A stretch of DNA of 64,000 nt from positions 1,116,001 through 1,180,000 of the forward strand of contig CP032039.1 of assembly GCA_008032935.1 (NCBI GenBank). Reading direction: 5' to 3'. Position numbers and translations under genes: made by a program. Below, in pieces: positions 37,554-47,910 of this stretch (within the stretch, counting starts at the first letter, position 1; every line of letters starts with the position of its first letter). The stretch comes from Helicobacter pylori. GTDB taxonomy: Bacteria > Campylobacterota > Campylobacteria > Campylobacterales > Helicobacteraceae. The notes beneath the pieces were generated by a model that saw nothing but the letters and a program-made list of their open reading frames with translations, searched no databases and was not told where the DNA came from.

Positions 37554-39482
37554 ATGAAAGAAATCACTATCGCCCTTGTGGGCCAGCCTAATGTGGGGAA
37601 ATCCTCCCTCATCAACGCTTTGAGCAACGCCCATTTGAAAGTGGGGAATTTTGCCGGGGTTACCGTGGATAAAATGGAAGTGGGCTTGATCCATAAAGAG
37701 CATCAAATCACTATCATTGATTTACCGGGCACTTACGCGCTCAATGATTTCACCACTGAAGAAAAGGTTACTAAAGATTTTTTAGAAAAAGGGCAATACG
37801 ATCTCATTCTCAATGTGGTGGATTCCACCAATTTAGAGCGTAATTTAGCCTTAAGCATGCAGCTATTAGACACGAATAAAAAAATGCTTCTTGCGCTCAA
37901 CATGTGGGATGAGGCGCAAAAAGAAGGCATTAAAATCAATACAGGAAAGCTTTCTAAAGAATTAGGGGTTGTGTGCGTGCCAACAAGCGCAAGATCCAAA
38001 GAAGATCGCTTGAATACCGAGCTTTTATTAGATGAAATTGTCAGGCTTTATTCTCAAAACACTACAAATAATGAAAGCATAAAAGTCCCGTCTCAAAGCT
38101 TTAAGGAGTCTCTAAAATACAGCCAGAGCGCTCAAAGAATCGCTCAATTAGTGATCAGTGAAAACCAACAAAACGCGAGTTTTGAACACACTTATAAGAT
38201 TGATAAGATTTTAATGCACCCTCGTTATGGGATTTTCATTTTTTTAGGGTTTATGTTTATCATTTTTTCCTTGAGCTTTTTAATAGGAGGGGGAGTGCAA
38301 AAAGCGCTTGAAGCAGGGTTTAAATTTTTGAGCGATAGCGTTAAAGAAAATGTGGCTAATGAAGATTTAGCGTCTTTGGTGGGCGATGGCATTATTGGGG
38401 GAGTGGGAGCGACGGTTTCATTCTTGCCTTTAATTGTGGTGTTGTATTTTGGGATTTCCTTACTAGAAACGACAGGCTATATGAGTAGGGTAGCGTTTTT
38501 ACTAGATGGGATCTTGCATAAATTTGGCTTGCATGGGAAGAGTTTTATCCCTTTAATCACCGGTTTTGGCTGCTCTGTGCCCGCTTACATGGCGACAAGA
38601 ACCTTACAAAACTATAACGAACGATTGATCACGCTTTTTGTAATCGGGTTTATGAGTTGCTCGGCAAGACTCCCTATTTATGTGCTGTTTGTAGGCTCGT
38701 TTTTCCCTTCTTCAAGCGCGGGGTTTGTGCTGTTTTGTATTTATATTTTGGGGGCGGTTGTGGCGTTAGTGATGGCCAAATTACTCAAATTAAGCGTGTT
38801 TAAAGGGCAGACTGAATCCTTTATCATGGAAATGCCCAAATACCGCTTTCCCAGTTGGAGAATGGTCTATTTCAGTATCTATACCAAATCGCTTTCTTAC
38901 CTTAAAAAGGCTGGGACTTATATTTTAGTGGGAGCGATTTTAATCTGGTTTATGTCTCAATACCCTAAAAGCGATGCGGCTATGAAAACTTATAAACAAG
39001 AAAGCTTGTTAGTGGGTAAAGACACCACCCTTTCAAGCGAAGCTAAAGAAGAAAAATTAAAAGAATTAAAAACCAAATTGGATCAAAAGAATTTAAAAAA
39101 TAGCGTTGTAGGAAGAGGCGGGGCGTATTTGGAAAAAGTCTTTAGCCCTATGGATTTTGATTGGCGTTTGAGCGTTTCGCTTGTAACCGGATTTATGGCT
39201 AAAGAGGTGGTGGTTTCTACTTTGGTGGTGTTGTTTTCTTTAGGGGATCAAGATGAAAAATCTGACGCTTTTAGAAAGATTTTAAGAAAAGAAGTGAGCG
39301 TGCCTAGCGGGATCGCTTTTATCGTGTTTGTGATGTTTTATATCCCTTGTTTTGCAGCGACCATTACTTTTGGTAGGGAAGCTGGGGGGATAAAGTTTGT
39401 GGCGTATTTGTTCATCTTCACAACCGTTGTAGCGTATGCGTTTTCCTTGGTAGCTTTTTATGCGACTCAAATTTTGGTTTAA
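37554..39482 (+). CDS. feoB: ferrous iron transporter FeoB
   Basis: A 642-residue inner membrane Fe(II) transporter. The N-terminal G domain has G1 GQPNVGKSS, G3 DLPGTYAL and G4 NMWDE; the membrane part has two Gate segments ('FGCSVPAYMATRTL' and 'YIPCFAATITFGREAG') with conserved cysteines. In H. pylori FeoB is the main ferrous uptake system and no feoA is needed beside it. It is followed by a terminator and then fecA, forming an iron-uptake locus. Confidence 0.97.
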   Translation: MKEITIALVGQPNVGKSSLINALSNAHLKVGNFAGVTVDKMEVGLIHKEHQITIIDLPGTYALNDFTTEEKVTKDFLEKGQYDLILNVVDSTNLERNLALSMQLLDTNKKMLLALNMWDEAQKEGIKINTGKLSKELGVVCVPTSARSKEDRLNTELLLDEIVRLYSQNTTNNESIKVPSQSFKESLKYSQSAQRIAQLVISENQQNASFEHTYKIDKILMHPRYGIFIFLGFMFIIFSLSFLIGGGVQKALEAGFKFLSDSVKENVANEDLASLVGDGIIGGVGATVSFLPLIVVLYFGISLLETTGYMSRVAFLLDGILHKFGLHGKSFIPLITGFGCSVPAYMATRTLQNYNERLITLFVIGFMSCSARLPIYVLFVGSFFPSSSAGFVLFCIYILGAVVALVMAKLLKLSVFKGQTESFIMEMPKYRFPSWRMVYFSIYTKSLSYLKKAGTYILVGAILIWFMSQYPKSDAAMKTYKQESLLVGKDTTLSSEAKEEKLKELKTKLDQKNLKNSVVGRGGAYLEKVFSPMDFDWRLSVSLVTGFMAKEVVVSTLVVLFSLGDQDEKSDAFRKILRKEVSVPSGIAFIVFVMFYIPCFAATITFGREAGGIKFVAYLFIFTTVVAYAFSLVAFYATQILV

Positions 39483-39493
39483 AGGCTAACCAT

Positions 39494-39521
39494 AAAGGGT
39501 TTAAAAACCCTTTATTTGTTT
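39494..39521 (+). terminator. terminator downstream of feoB
   Basis: AAAGGGTTT and AAACCCTTT form a perfect stem with a minimal loop 11 bp after the feoB stop, followed by ATTTGTTT. Confidence 0.7.
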
Positions 39522-39629
39522 AAAATTCACCCCATTATAAATATTAAAAAATTTTTATTTTTCTTTATATCCTAATCTTTTCTATAAACATTCGCATTAA
39601 TCGGTATTTTTGATAAAAAAGTCATTAAT

Positions 39630-39649
39630 ATTATTATCTAAATAATAAT
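39630..39649. promoter_or_regulatory. candidate Fur box 1 upstream of fecA
   Basis: ATTATTAT and ATAATAAT form a perfect inverted repeat around CTAA. This resembles the TAATAAT-n-ATTATTA consensus reported for H. pylori Fur. It lies about 90 bp before the fecA ATG. Confidence 0.6.
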
Positions 39650-39672
39650 TTTTTAAAAATTTAAGCTAAAAC

Positions 39673-39689
39673 TAATAATGGTTATTATA
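39673..39689. promoter_or_regulatory. candidate Fur box 2 upstream of fecA
   Basis: TAATAATGGTTATTATA is a near match to the H. pylori Fur consensus, 48 bp before the fecA ATG, where binding would block the promoter. Iron-dependent repression of fecA is expected. Confidence 0.65.
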
Positions 39690-39736
39690 AATTTCACCTT
39701 GTTGTAAAAAAGAACATTTTTCATAAAAGGTGGTAA

Positions 39737-42040
39737 ATGAAAAGAATTTTAGTCTCTTTGGCTGTTTTGAGTCATAGCGCGCATGCTGTCAAAACTCATA
39801 ATTTGGAAAGGGTGGAAGCTTCAGGGGTGGCTAACGATAAAGAAGCGCCTTTAAGCTGGAGGAGTAAGGAAGTTAGAAACTATATGGGTTCTCGCACGGT
39901 GATTTCTAACAAACAACTCACTAAAAGCGCGAATCAAAGCATTGAAGAAGCTTTGCAAAATGTGCCGGGCGTGCATATTAGAAACTCTACCGGTATTGGA
40001 GCTGTGCCTAGTATTTCCATTAGGGGGTTTGGTGCGGGAGGCCCAGGGCACTCTAATACGGGAATGATTCTAGTCAATGGGATCCCTATTTATGTCGCGC
40101 CCTATGTTGAAATTGGCACGGTTATTTTTCCTGTAACCTTTCAATCTGTGGATAGAATCAGTGTAACTAAAGGTGGGGAGAGCGTGCGTTATGGCCCTAA
40201 CGCTTTTGGCGGTGTGATCAACATTATCACCAAAGGCATTCCTACCAAGTGGGAAAGTCAGGTGAGCGAGAGGACCACTTTTTGGGGCAAATCTGAAAAT
40301 GGGGGGTTTTTCAATCAAAATTCTAAAAACATTGATAAAAGCTTAGTTAATAACATGCTTTTTAACACCTATTTAAGAACGGGGGGTATGATGAATAAGC
40401 ATTTTGGAATCCAAGCTCAAGTCAATTGGCTCAAAGGGCAAGGGTTTAGATACAACAGCCCTACCAACATTCAAAACTACTTGCTAGATTCGTTGTATCA
40501 AATCAATGATAGCAACAAGATCACCGCTTTTTTTCAATATTACAGCTATTTTTTAACAGACCCTGGGTCTCTAGGTATAGCTGCCTATAATGAAAATCGT
40601 TTTCAAAATAACCGCCCTAATAACGATAAAAGCGGGAGAGCGAAGCGATGGGGAGCTGTGTATCAAAACTTTTTTGGGGACACGGATAGGGTAGGTGGGG
40701 ATTTCACTTTCAGTTACTATGGGCATGACATGTCAAGAGATTTTAAATTTGATTCTAACTATTTAAATGTCAATACCAATCCTAAATTAGGCCCTGTTTA
40801 TACCGATCAAAATTATCCAGGATTTTTTATTTTTGATCATTTAAGGCGTTATGTGATGAACGCTTTTGAGCCTAATTTGAACTTAGTCGTCAATACCAAT
40901 AAAGTTAAGCAAACTTTTAATGTGGGCATGCGTTTTATGACGATGGACATGTTCATTAGATCCGATCAAAGCACGTGCGAAAAATCAGATATTATTGATG
41001 GGGTGTGCCATATGCCCCCATATGTTCTTTCTAAAAAGCCTAGTAACAATCAAGAAATGTTTAACAACTATACAGCGGTATGGTTGAGCGATAAAATAGA
41101 GCTTTTTGATTCTAAATTGGTGATAACTCCAGGGCTTAGATACACCTTTTTAAACTACAACAACAAAGAGCCAGAAAAGAACGATTTTTCCGTATGGACC
41201 AGTAAAAAACAGCGTCAAAACGAATGGAGTCCCGCCCTTAACATTGGCTATAAACCTATGGAAAATTGGATATGGTATGCGAACTACCGCCGCAGTTTTA
41301 TCCCCCCACAACACACAATGGTAGGCATTACTAGGACTAATTACAACCAAATTTTTAATGAAATTGAAGTGGGGCAACGCTATAGTTATAAAAATCTATT
41401 GAGCTTTAATACCAATTATTTTGTGATTTTTGCCAATCGTTACTATGCGGGAGGCTATAGTCCACAGCCTGTGAATGCTAGGAGCCAAGGGGTGGAATTG
41501 GAATTGTATTACGCGCCGATTAGGGGTTTGCAATTCCATGTGGCTTACACTTACATTGATGCACGCATCACTTCTAACGCTGATGATATTGCTTATTATT
41601 TTACAGGCATTGTCAATAAACCCTTTGACATTAAAGGGAAGCGTTTGCCCTATGTGAGTCCTAACCAATTCATATTTGACATGATGTATACTTACAAGCA
41701 CACGACTTTTGGAATCAGCAGTTATTTTTATAGCCGCGCTTATAGTTCTATGCTCAATCAGGCCAAAGATCAAACCGTGTGCTTGCCCCTAAACCCAGAA
41801 TACACAGGGGGGCTAGAGTATGGTTGTAATTCAGTGGGGTTATTGCCCTTGTATTTTGTGTTGAACGTTCAAGTAAGCTCAGTCTTATGGCAAAGCGGTA
41901 GGCATAAAATCACTGGGAGTTTGCAAATCAATAACCTTTTTAACATGAAATATTATTTTAGGGGAATTGGCACAAGCCCTACAGGAAGAGAGCCCGCGCC
42001 AGGGAGATCCATTACAGCGTATTTGAATTATGAGTTTTAA
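39737..42040 (+). CDS. fecA: TonB-dependent iron(III) dicitrate-type receptor FecA
   Basis: A 767-residue outer membrane receptor: short signal peptide (MKRILVSLAVLSHSAHA), plug domain with 'SIEEALQNVPGVHIRNSTG', 'SISIRGFGAGG' and 'VTKGGESVRYGPNAFGGVINIITKG', and a beta-barrel ending 'RSITAYLNYEF'. H. pylori has several FecA paralogues; this one adjoins feoB, the position of fecA1. AAAGGTGG precedes the ATG. The two Fur-like boxes upstream predict iron repression. Confidence 0.93.
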   Translation: MKRILVSLAVLSHSAHAVKTHNLERVEASGVANDKEAPLSWRSKEVRNYMGSRTVISNKQLTKSANQSIEEALQNVPGVHIRNSTGIGAVPSISIRGFGAGGPGHSNTGMILVNGIPIYVAPYVEIGTVIFPVTFQSVDRISVTKGGESVRYGPNAFGGVINIITKGIPTKWESQVSERTTFWGKSENGGFFNQNSKNIDKSLVNNMLFNTYLRTGGMMNKHFGIQAQVNWLKGQGFRYNSPTNIQNYLLDSLYQINDSNKITAFFQYYSYFLTDPGSLGIAAYNENRFQNNRPNNDKSGRAKRWGAVYQNFFGDTDRVGGDFTFSYYGHDMSRDFKFDSNYLNVNTNPKLGPVYTDQNYPGFFIFDHLRRYVMNAFEPNLNLVVNTNKVKQTFNVGMRFMTMDMFIRSDQSTCEKSDIIDGVCHMPPYVLSKKPSNNQEMFNNYTAVWLSDKIELFDSKLVITPGLRYTFLNYNNKEPEKNDFSVWTSKKQRQNEWSPALNIGYKPMENWIWYANYRRSFIPPQHTMVGITRTNYNQIFNEIEVGQRYSYKNLLSFNTNYFVIFANRYYAGGYSPQPVNARSQGVELELYYAPIRGLQFHVAYTYIDARITSNADDIAYYFTGIVNKPFDIKGKRLPYVSPNQFIFDMMYTYKHTTFGISSYFYSRAYSSMLNQAKDQTVCLPLNPEYTGGLEYGCNSVGLLPLYFVLNVQVSSVLWQSGRHKITGSLQINNLFNMKYYFRGIGTSPTGREPAPGRSITAYLNYEF

Positions 42041-42076
42041 ATTAATTTCAAGCTTTTATAGCTTGAATGTTTGATA

Positions 42077-42823
42077 TTAAACCATTTTAAAACTCGCCAC
42101 TAAATTTTCGGTCAATAAATTAAACCCATCTACTAAAATAAACACTAAAATTTTAAAAGGTAAAGAAATCATTACAGGCGGGAGCATCATCATGCCCATC
42201 GCCATTAAAATAGAGCTAATAACCATATCAATCACCAAAAAAGGCAAGTAGAGTAAAAAGCCGATTTGAAACGCTGTTTTCAACTCGCTTATCATAAATG
42301 CCGGGATTAAAACGCTCAAGCTCACCTCATCAGGGGTTTTAGGGTTAGGCAAATTCCTAATCCTAAAAAAAAGCGCTAGATCCTTTTCTCGTGTGTTTTT
42401 AAGCATGAATTCCTTGAAAGGCAGAGCGCTTTTTTCAAACGCTTCGGTGTAAGAAATCTTTTTATCCATATAAGGCTTAATCCCTGTATCATAAGCCTTT
42501 TTCAAGCTAGGTTCCATGATAAAAAAAGTCAATATCAAAGAGAGCGAAACTAAAATTTGAGTGGGTGGGGTTTGTTGCGTGCCTAAAGCAGTCCTTAAAA
42601 AAGAAAACACCACGATCAAACGGGTGAAACTCGTCATCACTAAAATCAATGATGGGGCTAAAACTAAAAGCGTGAGCAGGGCGATGACATTAAGGGTGGT
42701 TACGAGTTGTTTAGGATCATTAGGAGCGTTTAAAGAGAGATTGACGCTAGGCAAAGCGCTATCAGCGCTCATTAAAGGGCATATTAAAGGGCAAATGAGG
42801 ATTAAAAAAATGAAAAAACGCAA
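42077..42823 (-). CDS. fliP: flagellar export apparatus protein FliP
   Basis: A 248-residue inner membrane protein from TTG 42821-42823, which has AAGG eight bases upstream and gives the standard length; the frame is open 12 codons further to another TTG. Signal peptide 'FFIFLILICPLICPLMSADS', then membrane segments and 'VVFSFLRTALGTQQTPPTQILVSL', the FliP signature. FliP is a core subunit of the flagellar type III export gate. The gene is intact here. Confidence 0.94.
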   Translation of the reverse strand: MRFFIFLILICPLICPLMSADSALPSVNLSLNAPNDPKQLVTTLNVIALLTLLVLAPSLILVMTSFTRLIVVFSFLRTALGTQQTPPTQILVSLSLILTFFIMEPSLKKAYDTGIKPYMDKKISYTEAFEKSALPFKEFMLKNTREKDLALFFRIRNLPNPKTPDEVSLSVLIPAFMISELKTAFQIGFLLYLPFLVIDMVISSILMAMGMMMLPPVMISLPFKILVFILVDGFNLLTENLVASFKMV

Positions 42824-42904
42824 AATTCTAGCCTTAAATCTTTGATGAAACGAAGTCAAATTATAAGATAAGGCATGTTAAAATTCCCTAAAAAAAGGAT
42901 TTTA

Positions 42905-44206
42905 ATGCTTTCTGTAATCATATTAGCCGCTGGCAAAGGCACTCGCATGCATTCTAGCCTGCCTAAAACTTTGCACACCCTTTGCGGAGAGCCTATGCTG
43001 TTTTACATTTTAGAAGTGGCTTTTTCAATCAGTAATGATGTGCATCTTATCTTACACCACCAACAAGAACGCATTAAAGAAGCGGTATTGAAGCGTTTTA
43101 AGGGCGTCATCTTTCACACTCAAATCGTGGAAAAATATTCAGGGACAGGTGGGGCTATCATGCAAGAAGATAAAACGCCTATTTTTACTCAACATGAGCG
43201 GGTTTTGATTTTGAATGCGGACATGCCCTTAATCACTAAAGGCACCCTCACCCCCTTATTAGAAAGCCAGAATAACGCTATAGGTTTACTCCATTTAGCT
43301 GACCCTAAAGGTTATGGGCGCGTTGTTTTAGAAAACCATCAGGTTAAAAAGATTGTAGAAGAAAAGGACGCTAATGATGAAGAAAAAACCATTAAAAGCG
43401 TGAACGCTGGCGTGTATTTTTTTGAAAGAAAGTTTTTAGAAAGATACTTGCCCAAGCTTAATGACCAAAACGCCCAAAAAGAATACTACCTCACGGATTT
43501 AATTGCTCTAGGAATCAATGAAAACGAAACAATTGACGCTATTTTCTTAGAAGAAGAGTGTTTTTTAGGGGTGAATAGCCAAACAGAAAGGGCGAAAGCT
43601 GAAGAAATCATGCTAGAAAGACTGCGAAAAAACGCCATGGACTTGGGGGTAGTGATGCAATTGCCTGGTAGTATTTATTTAGAAAAAGGCGTGAGTTTTA
43701 AGGGGGAGTGCGTTTTAGAGCAAGGGGTGCGTTTGATTGGGAATTGCTTGATAGAAAACGCGCGCATTAAAGCTTATAGCGTGATAGAAGAGAGCCAAAT
43801 CATTAATAGCAGCGTGGGGCCGTTTGCCCATGCACGCCCTAAAAGCGTGATTTGTAACAGCCATGTGGGGAATTTTGTAGAGACTAAAAACGCCAAACTT
43901 CAAGGCACTAAAGCGGGGCATTTGAGCTATTTAGGGGATTGTGAAATAGGGAAAAACACAAATGTAGGGGCTGGCGTGATCACTTGCAATTACGATGGTA
44001 AAAAGAAACACCAAACGATCATCGGTGAAAATGTCTTTATAGGGAGCGATAGCCAGCTAGTCGCCCCCATAAATATCGGCTCTAATGTCTTAATCGGCAG
44101 CGGCACCACCATCACTAAAGACATTCCTAGCGGTTCGTTGAGCCTTTCACGCACCCCTCAAACCAACATTGAAAACGGGTATTTTAAGTTTTTTAAGAAA
44201 CCTTAA
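42905..44206 (+). CDS. glmU: bifunctional UDP-GlcNAc pyrophosphorylase / GlcN-1-P acetyltransferase
   Basis: A 433-residue protein starting [22 protein letters not shown] at ATG 42905, with AAGGA seven bases upstream; a longer frame from 42875 is rejected. The N-terminal uridyltransferase domain has LAAGKGTRM, and the C-terminal left-handed beta-helix has hexapeptide repeats ([26 protein letters not shown]). It makes UDP-GlcNAc for peptidoglycan and LPS. It is divergent from fliP. Confidence 0.97.
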   Translation: MLSVIILAAGKGTRMHSSLPKTLHTLCGEPMLFYILEVAFSISNDVHLILHHQQERIKEAVLKRFKGVIFHTQIVEKYSGTGGAIMQEDKTPIFTQHERVLILNADMPLITKGTLTPLLESQNNAIGLLHLADPKGYGRVVLENHQVKKIVEEKDANDEEKTIKSVNAGVYFFERKFLERYLPKLNDQNAQKEYYLTDLIALGINENETIDAIFLEEECFLGVNSQTERAKAEEIMLERLRKNAMDLGVVMQLPGSIYLEKGVSFKGECVLEQGVRLIGNCLIENARIKAYSVIEESQIINSSVGPFAHARPKSVICNSHVGNFVETKNAKLQGTKAGHLSYLGDCEIGKNTNVGAGVITCNYDGKKKHQTIIGENVFIGSDSQLVAPINIGSNVLIGSGTTITKDIPSGSLSLSRTPQTNIENGYFKFFKKP

Positions 44207-44420
44207 TTTGTTTAAATAATGAAAAATCCTAAAATATTATAATCATTTACCTTAATTCTGTAATTTGTGTAGAAACAAAACACTTATTAATCTTTTTGTG
44301 ATATTTTACTAATCTGTAACAATACTTTGAATGCGATTGTGGTATAAATATTCTCATCAAGGTGTGCCAAACATGCCTTGAGTCTCAATTTTTGAATCTC
44401 AATTTATGAAAGGATTTGTT

Positions 44421-44801
44421 ATGAGTGGATTAAAAGCATTTAGTTGTGTAGTGGTTTTATGCGGTGCAATGGCTAATGCGGCTATAGCTAGTCCTAAAAT
44501 AGAGGCAAGGGGTGAATTAGGCAAACTTATAGGGGGTGGTGTTGGGGGTTTTGTTGGTGATAAAATTGGAGGAGCAATTGGGGTTCCTGGAGGTCCAGTG
44601 GGTATTGGATTAGGGAAATTTGTTGGTGGCACAGCAGGAGGATATATTGGGTCTGAAATAGGCGATAGAGTAGAAGATTACATCCGTGGCGTTGATAGAG
44701 AGCCACAAACTAGAGAGCCACAAAACAAAGAGCCACAAACCCCAAGAGAACCTATCCGTGATTTTTATGATTACGGCTATAGTTTTGGGCATGCTTGGTG
44801 A
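44421..44801 (+). CDS. glycine-zipper exported protein
   Basis: A 126-residue protein. Signal peptide MSGLKAFSCVVVLCGAMANA, then a Gly-rich zipper (GELGKLIGGGVGGFVGDKIG, GGTAGGYIGSEIGDRVEDYI) able to insert in membranes, then a tail with a degenerate REPQT/NKEPQT repeat and an aromatic end (DFYDYGYSFGHAW). ATG 44421 is chosen because AAGGA lies six bases upstream. It precedes a small membrane protein by 39 bp, suggesting a functional pair. Function unknown; glycine-zipper proteins include outer membrane lipoprotein-like and pore-forming proteins. Confidence 0.7.
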   Translation: MSGLKAFSCVVVLCGAMANAAIASPKIEARGELGKLIGGGVGGFVGDKIGGAIGVPGGPVGIGLGKFVGGTAGGYIGSEIGDRVEDYIRGVDREPQTREPQNKEPQTPREPIRDFYDYGYSFGHAW

Positions 44802-44840
44802 TCTTAAATGAGCCAAGGTGATGGGGGGGAAGGAAATAAC

Positions 44841-45344
44841 ATGGATACTACAAAAGAGAACTTGAATGGCTCAAAAGAGCGTTTGAGTTATACTGAATAC
44901 AATGTGGCAATGGGTTTAGTTGCTATAATTTGTTACTCCATAGTTTTTAGAACAGCTCTTTATCGCTCAGATGTTGGTGATCCGATTTTCAACCCTAAAG
45001 ATAGTTACTATGTGTGGCTAACGATTCTAATAGCGGCTTTGTTGTCTAACCTCTTGTTCAACCCAAAAGGCAGGTCGTCAGGTTATTTCATTATTGAAAC
45101 TTGGCAAGGATTCCCCAAGTTTTTTAAAGCCATTTTTAAGGCTAGGTTTTTTGGCGCGTTTTATGACGCTGTGTTAGGAGCAAGACTAAGGGATTTCTAT
45201 ATGGTGCTTTTAACGATACCTTTTGGTATCGCTATGCATGAAATTTCGGCGTATTGCGGGCATACTAGCAACTTCTTTGTAGAGGGTTTGGTCATTTTGG
45301 TGTTTCAATATTTTCTTAAGCTTTGCGCTAAATTAGGGTGGTGA
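44841..45344 (+). CDS. hypothetical integral membrane protein
   Basis: A 167-residue protein with about four hydrophobic segments ('YNVAMGLVAIICYSIVF', 'VWLTILIAALLSNLLF', 'FYMVLLTIPFGIAMH', 'FFVEGLVILVFQYFLKL'). ATG 44841 has GAAGGA six bases upstream; the ATG at 44808 does not. It follows the glycine-zipper gene and probably shares its transcript. No family recognised. Pairing of a membrane-active Gly-zipper protein with a polytopic partner is suggestive but unproven. Confidence 0.68.
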   Translation: MDTTKENLNGSKERLSYTEYNVAMGLVAIICYSIVFRTALYRSDVGDPIFNPKDSYYVWLTILIAALLSNLLFNPKGRSSGYFIIETWQGFPKFFKAIFKARFFGAFYDAVLGARLRDFYMVLLTIPFGIAMHEISAYCGHTSNFFVEGLVILVFQYFLKLCAKLGW

Positions 45345-45515
45345 TTTAACCCAAATGTCATTAAATGGAGGGGGTATAAAAAAATTAAAAAACTTTAAAA
45401 CTCATTCTCATTAATAGAACAAATCCAACTTGAACTTTTCTTTTTCTTAAGTTTTTTATTGATACAATGACAAATTTAAAAAACAAACGATTTAATTCAA
45501 ATTTAAGGAAAAATT

Positions 45516-47882
45516 TTGATTACGGTGGTTAAACGAAACGGGCGCATTGAGCCTTTGGACATTACCAAAATCCAAAAATACACTAAGGACGCTACGGACA
45601 ATTTAGAGGGCGTGAGCCAAAGTGAGCTGGAAGTGGATGCGAGGTTGCAATTCAGGGACAAGATCACTACTGAAGAAATCCAACAAACTTTGATTAAAAC
45701 CGCTGTGGATAAAATAGATATTGACACGCCTAATTGGAGCTTTGTTGCCTCAAGGCTTTTTTTGTATGATCTATACCATAAAGTAAGCGGTTTTACAGGG
45801 TATAGGCATTTGAAAGAGTATTTTGAAAACGCTGAAGAAAAGGGCCGCATCCTTAAGGGCTTTAAGGAAAAATTTGATTTAGAGTTTTTAAATAACCAGA
45901 TCAAGCCTGAAAGGGATTTCCAATTCAATTATTTAGGGATTAAAACCTTGTATGATCGCTATTTATTAAAAGACGCTAACAATCACCCTATTGAATTGCC
46001 CCAACACATGTTTATGAGCATTGCGATGTTTTTAGCGCAAAACGAACAAGAACCCAACAAAATCGCTTTAGAATTTTATGAAGTTTTAAGCAAGTTTGAA
46101 GCGATGTGCGCGACCCCCACTCTAGCGAACGCGCGCACCACCAAGCACCAATTAAGCTCATGCTATATTGGCAGCACGCCGGATAATATTGAGGGGATTT
46201 TTGACAGCTACAAGGAAATGGCGCTGTTGTCCAAATACGGCGGGGGGATTGGCTGGGATTTTTCTTTGGTGCGCTCTATCGGGAGTTATATTGATGGGCA
46301 TAAAAATGCGAGCGCTGGCACGATCCCGTTTTTAAAAATCGCTAACGATGTGGCGATTGCGGTTGATCAATTAGGCACACGAAAGGGCGCGATTGCGGTG
46401 TATTTGGAAATTTGGCACATTGATGTGATGGAGTTCATTGATTTAAGGAAAAATAGCGGCGATGAAAGGCGAAGAGCGCATGATTTATTCCCGGCCCTTT
46501 GGGTGTGCGATTTGTTTTTGAAAAGGGTTTTAGAAGACGCGATGTGGACTTTGTTTGACCCTTATGAGTGTAAGGATTTGACTGAGCTTTATGGGCAGGA
46601 TTTTGAAAAACGCTATTTAGAGTATGAAAAAGATCCTAAAATCATTAAAGAATACATTAACGCTAAAGATTTATGGAAAAAAATCTTAATGAATTATTTT
46701 GAAGCCGGCTTGCCTTTCTTGGCCTTTAAAGATAACGCCAATCGGTGCAATCCAAACGCCCATGCAGGAATCATTCGATCCAGCAATTTATGCACAGAGA
46801 TTTTTCAAAATACCGCGCCTAACCACTACTACATGCAAATAGAATACACCGACGGTGCGATAGAGTTTTTTGAAGAAAAAGAGTTGGTAACGACAGATAG
46901 TAATATCACTAAATGCGCTAACAAGCTCACTAGCACCGATATTCTTAAAGGCAAAAAAATCTATATCGCTACTAAAGTCGCTAAAGACGGGCAAACGGCG
47001 GTGTGTAATCTAGCGAGCATCAATTTAAGCAAAATCAACACTGAAGAAGACATTAAAAGGGTCGTGCCGATCATGGTCAGGCTTTTAGACAATGTGATTG
47101 ATTTGAATTTCTACCCTAACCGCAAAGTCAAAGCCACCAATTTGCAAAATAGGGCCATAGGGTTAGGGGTTATGGGTGAAGCGCAAATGCTCGCAGAACA
47201 CCAAATCGCTTGGGGGTCTAAAGAGCATTTAGAAAAAATTGACGCTTTAATGGAGCAAATCAGCTACCATGCGATTGACACGAGCGCGAATCTAGCGAAA
47301 GAAAAAGGGGTTTATAAGGATTTTGAAAATTCAGAATGGAGTAAGGGGATTTTCCCTATTGATAAAGCTAACAATGAAGCCTTGAAGCTCACCGAAAAAG
47401 GGCTTTTTAATCATGCTTGCGATTGGCAAGGTTTGAGGGAAAAAGTCAAAGTCAATGGCATGCGTAATGGCTATTTAATGGCGATCGCTCCCACAAGCTC
47501 CATTTCTATTTTAGTAGGCACAACCCAAACGATTGAACCCATTTATAAGAAAAAATGGTTTGAAGAAAATTTGAGCGGACTAATTCCTGTCGTAGTGCCT
47601 AATTTGAATGTAGAAACCTGGAATTTTTACACATCAGCCTATGATATTGACGCTAAAGATTTGATTAAAGCAGCGGCCGTGCGCCAAAAATGGATCGATC
47701 AAGGCCAAAGCATCAACGTGTTTTTACGCATAGAAAACGCTAGCGGTAAAACCTTGCATGACATCTACACGCTCGCTTGGAAATTGGGACTCAAATCCAC
47801 TTATTATTTGCGCAGCGAAAGCCCTAGCATAGATGAAAAAAGCGTGTTGGATCGCTCGGTGGAGTGTTTTAATTGCCAATAA
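45516..47882 (+). CDS. nrdA: ribonucleoside-diphosphate reductase alpha subunit, class Ia
   Basis: A 788-residue large subunit. N-terminal ATP-cone ('VVKRNGRIEPLDITKIQKY'), catalytic cysteines in 'HQLSSCYIGS', 'SSNLCTEIF' and 'AVCNLASINLS', the 'PTSSISILVGTTQTIEPI' phosphate-binding loop, and the C-terminal redox pair ECFNCQ. It makes deoxyribonucleotides with NrdB, which is not in the window. It starts at TTG 45516, with AAGGA nine bases upstream. Confidence 0.97.
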   Translation: MITVVKRNGRIEPLDITKIQKYTKDATDNLEGVSQSELEVDARLQFRDKITTEEIQQTLIKTAVDKIDIDTPNWSFVASRLFLYDLYHKVSGFTGYRHLKEYFENAEEKGRILKGFKEKFDLEFLNNQIKPERDFQFNYLGIKTLYDRYLLKDANNHPIELPQHMFMSIAMFLAQNEQEPNKIALEFYEVLSKFEAMCATPTLANARTTKHQLSSCYIGSTPDNIEGIFDSYKEMALLSKYGGGIGWDFSLVRSIGSYIDGHKNASAGTIPFLKIANDVAIAVDQLGTRKGAIAVYLEIWHIDVMEFIDLRKNSGDERRRAHDLFPALWVCDLFLKRVLEDAMWTLFDPYECKDLTELYGQDFEKRYLEYEKDPKIIKEYINAKDLWKKILMNYFEAGLPFLAFKDNANRCNPNAHAGIIRSSNLCTEIFQNTAPNHYYMQIEYTDGAIEFFEEKELVTTDSNITKCANKLTSTDILKGKKIYIATKVAKDGQTAVCNLASINLSKINTEEDIKRVVPIMVRLLDNVIDLNFYPNRKVKATNLQNRAIGLGVMGEAQMLAEHQIAWGSKEHLEKIDALMEQISYHAIDTSANLAKEKGVYKDFENSEWSKGIFPIDKANNEALKLTEKGLFNHACDWQGLREKVKVNGMRNGYLMAIAPTSSISILVGTTQTIEPIYKKKWFEENLSGLIPVVVPNLNVETWNFYTSAYDIDAKDLIKAAAVRQKWIDQGQSINVFLRIENASGKTLHDIYTLAWKLGLKSTYYLRSESPSIDEKSVLDRSVECFNCQ

Positions 47883-47910
47883 TATAAGCTTAAATAAGCT
47901 AATCTTTGCT

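Noticed and set aside
42824-42859. Longer N-terminus for FliP from TTG 42859
   Set aside because: It lacks a Shine-Dalgarno and pushes a charged segment ahead of the signal peptide; the TTG at 42823 gives the usual 248 residues.
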